DNA of 64,000 nt from Anaeramoeba flamelloides (Eukaryota; Metamonada; Anaeramoebidae): contig JANTQA010000042.1 of assembly GCA_027625915.1 (NCBI GenBank), positions 377,001 through 441,000 on the forward strand. The letters run 5' to 3'. The translations under genes and the position numbers were made by a program. Below the pieces are notes generated by a model. That model was not told the DNA's origin and made no database searches. It worked only from the letters and a program-made list of their open reading frames with translations. Shown one piece after another: positions 60,016 to 64,000 of the stretch. Position 1 is the first letter of the stretch. Each line of letters opens with the position of its first letter.

Positions 60016-61395
60016 CACCAGAAATCAAAGAGGGAGAAAAAATCCTGATATAGAGATCATCGATTATAGATAAATATTCCACAATCTATGTTGAATAATT
60101 GGCATTCCACTACCATAAGGCTTTTTTTAATTTATAAGAATGGGTAAAATCTTTGGTTTTACTAAATTATTTAAACTTAAAACCCAACCACTACCCCCCT
60201 AGACACTGTATAAGGAGTGTAACACTTATTACCCGATTATATATATATATATATATATTAAATATTTTTAGAATTTTTATGTAATCAATTTGTAATTATT
60301 CTTATTTCTTTATTACCTTAATTTTTTTAACCATAAGAACCTTGATGAAAAACTAATGTCAAGAAAAATAAATTTCATAAAATTGAATAGTCATATAAAA
60401 GATTTTCTGTGTATATTTTTGAAAGATGACTTTTTAATATTGTTTCTAATCTTGATTTTTAATAATTTTTTTTTCCATTTGAAACTGATACATTTATATC
60501 CCTTAGCACCCCGGATTTACCTAAATTTCTACAAGTTTTTTAAATTAGATTTAAAATGATATTGATCTACTAATATATTAATTTTCTTATTTGTCTTTAA
60601 TCCAGATTTGAATTATAATAAAAAAGTCAAAATAGTTCAAAGATAAAGTAGTTAAGTTATTGATTTTTTTTTTGAAATTTAAAAAAAAAAAAATAATTAT
60701 TCATTTTACATTTTTTTTTAAAGATTTTTATTTTTATTTTATTTTTTTAAATCAGAAATTTTATTACATTAATAATAATTCAAAACTCAAAAATTAATTT
60801 ATTAATAATAACCACCAAACAATGTTGCTAATTTTATGAGAAAAAAACAAATAAAAAAATTAATTACTTTGAAATTTAATTTTTTTTTAAGAAAAAATTT
60901 CAATAAATATCCAATTAAGAGAAAAATGAAATTTATTTCTTTAGGCCAAAATTAAATTTTTAATATGATTAATTTTCTAAAACTTTTATTTAAGCAATAG
61001 ATAATAATTGAAAATCAAAAAAAAAAAATAATTGTAAAATAATTTCAATTTATTAAATTGGAATAAAACAAATATAAATTACTTTTTAATCGATAAAATA
61101 TTTATACCTAAATTTAAAATAAACCAAAAAATAACTCTTAAATATTATTTCAATATAACAAAATAATCTCCGAAACCAAATTTTTTTATTGTATTTTGTT
61201 ATTGGTAAAAATTTGAATAATATATTTGCGATATTTGGATTTTTCCTTTATAAATTAATCCAGATCTTGTAAATAAGTTCCTATATGATCTCTAATTCAA
61301 CAATATTGTTTATTTTATGTCTAGATTTTAACAAGTCAAAAATTAAAAAATTGTAAAAAATAAAAAAAAAAATCAATTATTAATCTGACTCTAAC
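60016..61395. other. Intergenic, no gene seen
   Basis: AT-rich spacer. ATCCCTTAGCACCCC near 60498 is the reverse of GGGGTGCTAAGGGAT at about 61977, so a diverged, inverted relative of the next repeat may end here. Confidence 0.4.
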
Positions 61396-62555
61396 TATTG
61401 GCCAAATCATTTAAAATTGAAAAAAAATCTTGTTGAAAAAATTTACAAAATTTTGCAATGAAAAAAAATTTGATTATTTTTTCAAATTTAATTTATATTT
61501 TTTTTTATTTTTAAATTATTTAGAATCTAATATAGATATTGATATTTAATAGTAATCAGTAGATAAAACAAATTATCTATGTGATGTTATAATAACTTTT
61601 ATAATGGATAAATTATTTAATCAAGCCTTTTAGGCAATTTTGGGGTGCAAAGTGCCCCAAAAAAATTTCCAGTAAAGTATGATGTGTTTTAAATGTTAAA
61701 AATAAGAGGTTTTTGATGTCTAGACAAACTTTTCAAAAAAAAAAAAAAAAATTTATTTTGACAAAATTTGGAAAAATAATAAAATCACAATAACCAAAAA
61801 AAAATTCCCAATGTTGAAAAATTTTTTTCAAGTTATTTTTTGATTTTAAGTAACTATACAATTTTTAATTATAAAATTTTCTTTCAAAGATAATTTTTTA
61901 TTAATTCTATACCTTATTATCCTTTGATAACATTTTAAATTAAAATTTTTGTTTGAAATGTTTTTAGGTTATTTGGGGTGCTAAGGGATATATTTCTAAA
62001 TTTATAAAATTATTTATTAAAAAAAATAACAAAAATTTTATAATGAAAAAAATATTCTTTTTTTTTTTCAAATTTTTAGTTATTATTTTTCTTTAGATTA
62101 AATTATTTATAATCAAATATATATTCATAACCCTTGTATAGTAATGAACAGATAAATCATTTTTTTCTATGTGGTGTCAAAAGATATTTGTAATGAATAA
62201 ATTATTTAACTAAGTATGTTAAGAAATGTTAGAAAACAAAATGCCCCAAAAAAATTTTACCTAAAGGATGATATGTTTTGATTATTAAAACTAAGAAATT
62301 TTTGATATGTAATCAATCTTTGCCAAAATGTTGATTGAAAAATAATAAAATCACAATATCCAAAAAAAATTTCCCAATATTGAAAAAAAAATTTTAACAC
62401 TATTTTATTCTATATAAAACTATTTTATTTTTAATTATAAAATAATTCTTTCTTAGATAATGGTTTATAAATTATATATCTTAGAATCTTGTCATCAAAA
62501 TACAAATTAAAAATTATATTTAAAAGGCAATTATGATATGCAGTGTTCTAAGGGA
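61396..62555 (+). repeat. Tandem duplication of about 570 bp
   Basis: Unit 1 (about 61396-61995) and unit 2 (about 61996-62555) share the same ordered blocks: ATCTATGTG(A/G)TGT, GATAAATTATTTAA-like, GCCCCAAAAAAATTT, AAAATCACAATA(A/T)CCAAAAA, TTTTTAATTATAAAAT and CTAAGGGATAT. Divergence is high, so it is old. Non-coding. Confidence 0.6.
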
Positions 62556-62616
62556 TATTTAGATTTTTTAAACAACACACCAATTAGAACGGTTAATGGT
62601 TAATTGGTAATATTTA

Positions 62617-63204
62617 TACATATATGTCCTTAATAAAATTAAGCAAAATTTTTTTCTGATTAATATTTTCTGAAATCTAGCCTTATAAATTAATTCAATT
62701 ATTCAATGGGACAATTTTTTTGAGAATAAAAACACTCTCAACTTTTGAATATCAAAAATATTTTTGAAATTACTATGCAATTTATTATTTTTTTTTGAAA
62801 AATTGGGGTTGAGAAAATTTTGAAATCAAAGATAAAGCTAATATAATGAATTAGAATACTTTTTCTAGAGAGTTTAGCTTTTTTAAAATAACTTTTTTTT
62901 TAATTTAACCATTTGAGAATAAAAAATACATTTGAAGACCAAATTAGTGCCTTTTGTGAAAAAAAAATTCCCATAATTTAGAATTTGTTTTAGTAAATGA
63001 GTTAAAACAAGATAGTGTATCTAAAAATAAACATAATTTAAACTTTGAATTCAATTATTTTGGCAAAAAAATGTTTTCAAGAAAAAGTTTAATTGAAACT
63101 TTATTTATTTTTATTTTTTCATTTTGTTTTTTTAATTTTTTTAATGGAAGGTAAATGATCAGTTTTCAATTTTTAGTGTTTTTTTGGGTCGTAGTACATA
63201 TATT
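62617..63204 (+). repeat. Dispersed repeat R3, copy 3
   Basis: Same orientation and block order as 50224-50807, reversed relative to 9115-9712. Begins TATATGTCCTTAATAAAATT and ends GGGTCGTAGTACATATAT. Directly follows the tandem duplication. Confidence 0.8.
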
Positions 63205-63582
63205 TCCTCAAAATGGGAATAAATTTTTGATTTTTTTACCCATATTTTGAATTTATCAGAAGAAATTGTAATTTCTAGTTTTTTTAAATTCCCCTGATTT
63301 TAGATTTGATAGTTATAGATCTAAAGAAAAAAATTTTTTAGATAAATTATCAATTAGAATTAAAATCCACTCACCCACCAAAATAAAAAAAATAAAAAAA
63401 ATGGTTAAATTATCATGAAATCAAAAAAAAATATTATCATTCATTCAATATATTTTAAAAAAAACAAATTTATAAAATTAAAATTTTCATTTTTTACATA
63501 ATTAAAAAAAAAATATAAATAAAAATATTCATCATAATATACACCTTAATAATCATATATATATATATATATATATAACATA
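63205..63582. other. 3' region of the WD40 gene, no gene
   Basis: AT-rich spacer between R3 and the WD40 stop codon, with a (TA)n run at about 63556-63577 immediately downstream of the stop. Confidence 0.5.
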
Positions 63583-64000
63583 TTATTTTTTAAAAACTGG
63601 TCCAAATAAAGAAAAATTTGATTCTGCAACTACACCCAATAAGAATCGATATGGATGGAATTTAATTTTTTTAATTTTCCCAAATTTAGAATTTGAAAAT
63701 TTATTATTATTTTTAAATTTGGAAATGATTTTACAATCCCAATCATAAATTGAAACTCCATCTTTTTTTGTTGCAATGGCAAACATTTTTGAGTATTGGT
63801 GCTGGTCAAAGGAAATTAAATTAGCATTTGTACTACATACTAAAAACGATCTATAATTATTTATTGTTCTTAAATCTCTAAATAATACTAATCCATTTGT
63901 TGATGCGGAAATTAAAACATTTCTATCAAAGGATGGCGTGTGTAAACTAATTATTGGAGCTTCGTGTTCATTGCTACTATAAATGGGAGAAATTGTTGTT
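63583..64000 (-). CDS. WD40 protein C-terminus, probable Raptor (TORC1 subunit), partial
   Basis: 138 codons are open from the right edge to the stop at 63583; the start lies outside the window. The order of elements fits the last WD40 blades of Raptor, the TORC1 scaffold that presents substrates to TOR kinase at the lysosome. APIISLHTPSFDRNVLISA is followed by NGLVLFRDLRTINNY (blade), then MFAIATKKDGVSIYDWDCK, then IKKIKFHPYRFLLGVVAES as the penultimate FHP-type blade, and SLFGPVF at the end. The FHP motif so near the C-terminus is what points to Raptor over other WD40 proteins. A different WD40 protein cannot be excluded from 138 residues. Confidence 0.55.
   Translation of the reverse strand, partial: TTISPIYSSNEHEAPIISLHTPSFDRNVLISASTNGLVLFRDLRTINNYRSFLVCSTNANLISFDQHQYSKMFAIATKKDGVSIYDWDCKIISKFKNNNKFSNSKFGKIKKIKFHPYRFLLGVVAESNFSLFGPVFKK

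Noticed and set aside
1-64000. Retroviruses, LTR elements, Polintons, LINEs, CRISPR arrays, rRNA and tRNA genes
   Set aside because: Looked for reverse transcriptase, integrase and capsid-like coding, long direct repeats, spaced short repeats and cloverleaf or GC-rich RNA islands. None was found by eye; diverged tRNAs could be missed.

Overview
This is nuclear DNA from a very AT-rich, gene-sparse unicellular eukaryote. The standard stop codons are used and there are GT-AG introns. Coding sequence is lysine/asparagine/glutamate rich with long KEKE, NGNG, polyQ and SESE tracts, and the proteins belong to eukaryotic signalling families (RasGAP, RGS, calponin-homology-like, PX, WD40). The style fits a free-living amoeboid protist; Anaeramoeba (Metamonada) is my best guess, from composition and gene repertoire only.

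Layout. 1-5402 (-): a long RasGAP-domain gene running off the left edge. Its frame is broken at several A-runs, and its predicted arginine finger is Gly. 5403-11716: repeats and plain AT-rich DNA. 11717-14242 (-): an intact, intronless elongation factor 2 gene with richer codon composition, typical of high expression. 14243-21375: two adjacent long inverted-repeat (foldback) elements, a mariner-type relic and spacer. 21376-30371 (+): an RGS-DUF547 gene in two exons whose RGS domain is cut in the middle by a 5.8 kb intron full of repeats. 31658-35371 (-): an M16 zinc metallopeptidase with a 117 bp intron. 38023-40431 (-) and 53224-56292 (+): two paralogues with a CH-like N-terminus, a low-complexity linker and an unrecognised conserved C-terminal region. 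51245-51508 (-): a stranded PX-like piece. 63583-64000 (-): the C-terminal WD40 end of a probable Raptor (TORC1) homologue, entering from the right.

Between the genes lie at least five dispersed repeat families I could pair by eye. P: four copies, about 765 bp, TTAA flanks, long terminal inverted repeats, a shared relic peptide. FB: four palindromic foldback elements; one carries a P copy inside it. Tc1/mariner-type: TA flanks, one copy with a decayed DDE transposase. R3: three copies of about 590 bp. A 370 bp family: two copies in opposite orientation flanking the second RGS-DUF547 exon. Smaller hairpin and tandem repeats also occur. I saw no retroelement, CRISPR, rRNA or tRNA gene.

Functionally, RasGAP, RGS, CH-like, PX and Raptor proteins suggest the usual small-GTPase, G-protein and TOR signalling and cytoskeletal wiring of an amoeboid cell. 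The genes are not co-regulated neighbours in any operon sense. All homology calls are by eye from remembered family signatures.
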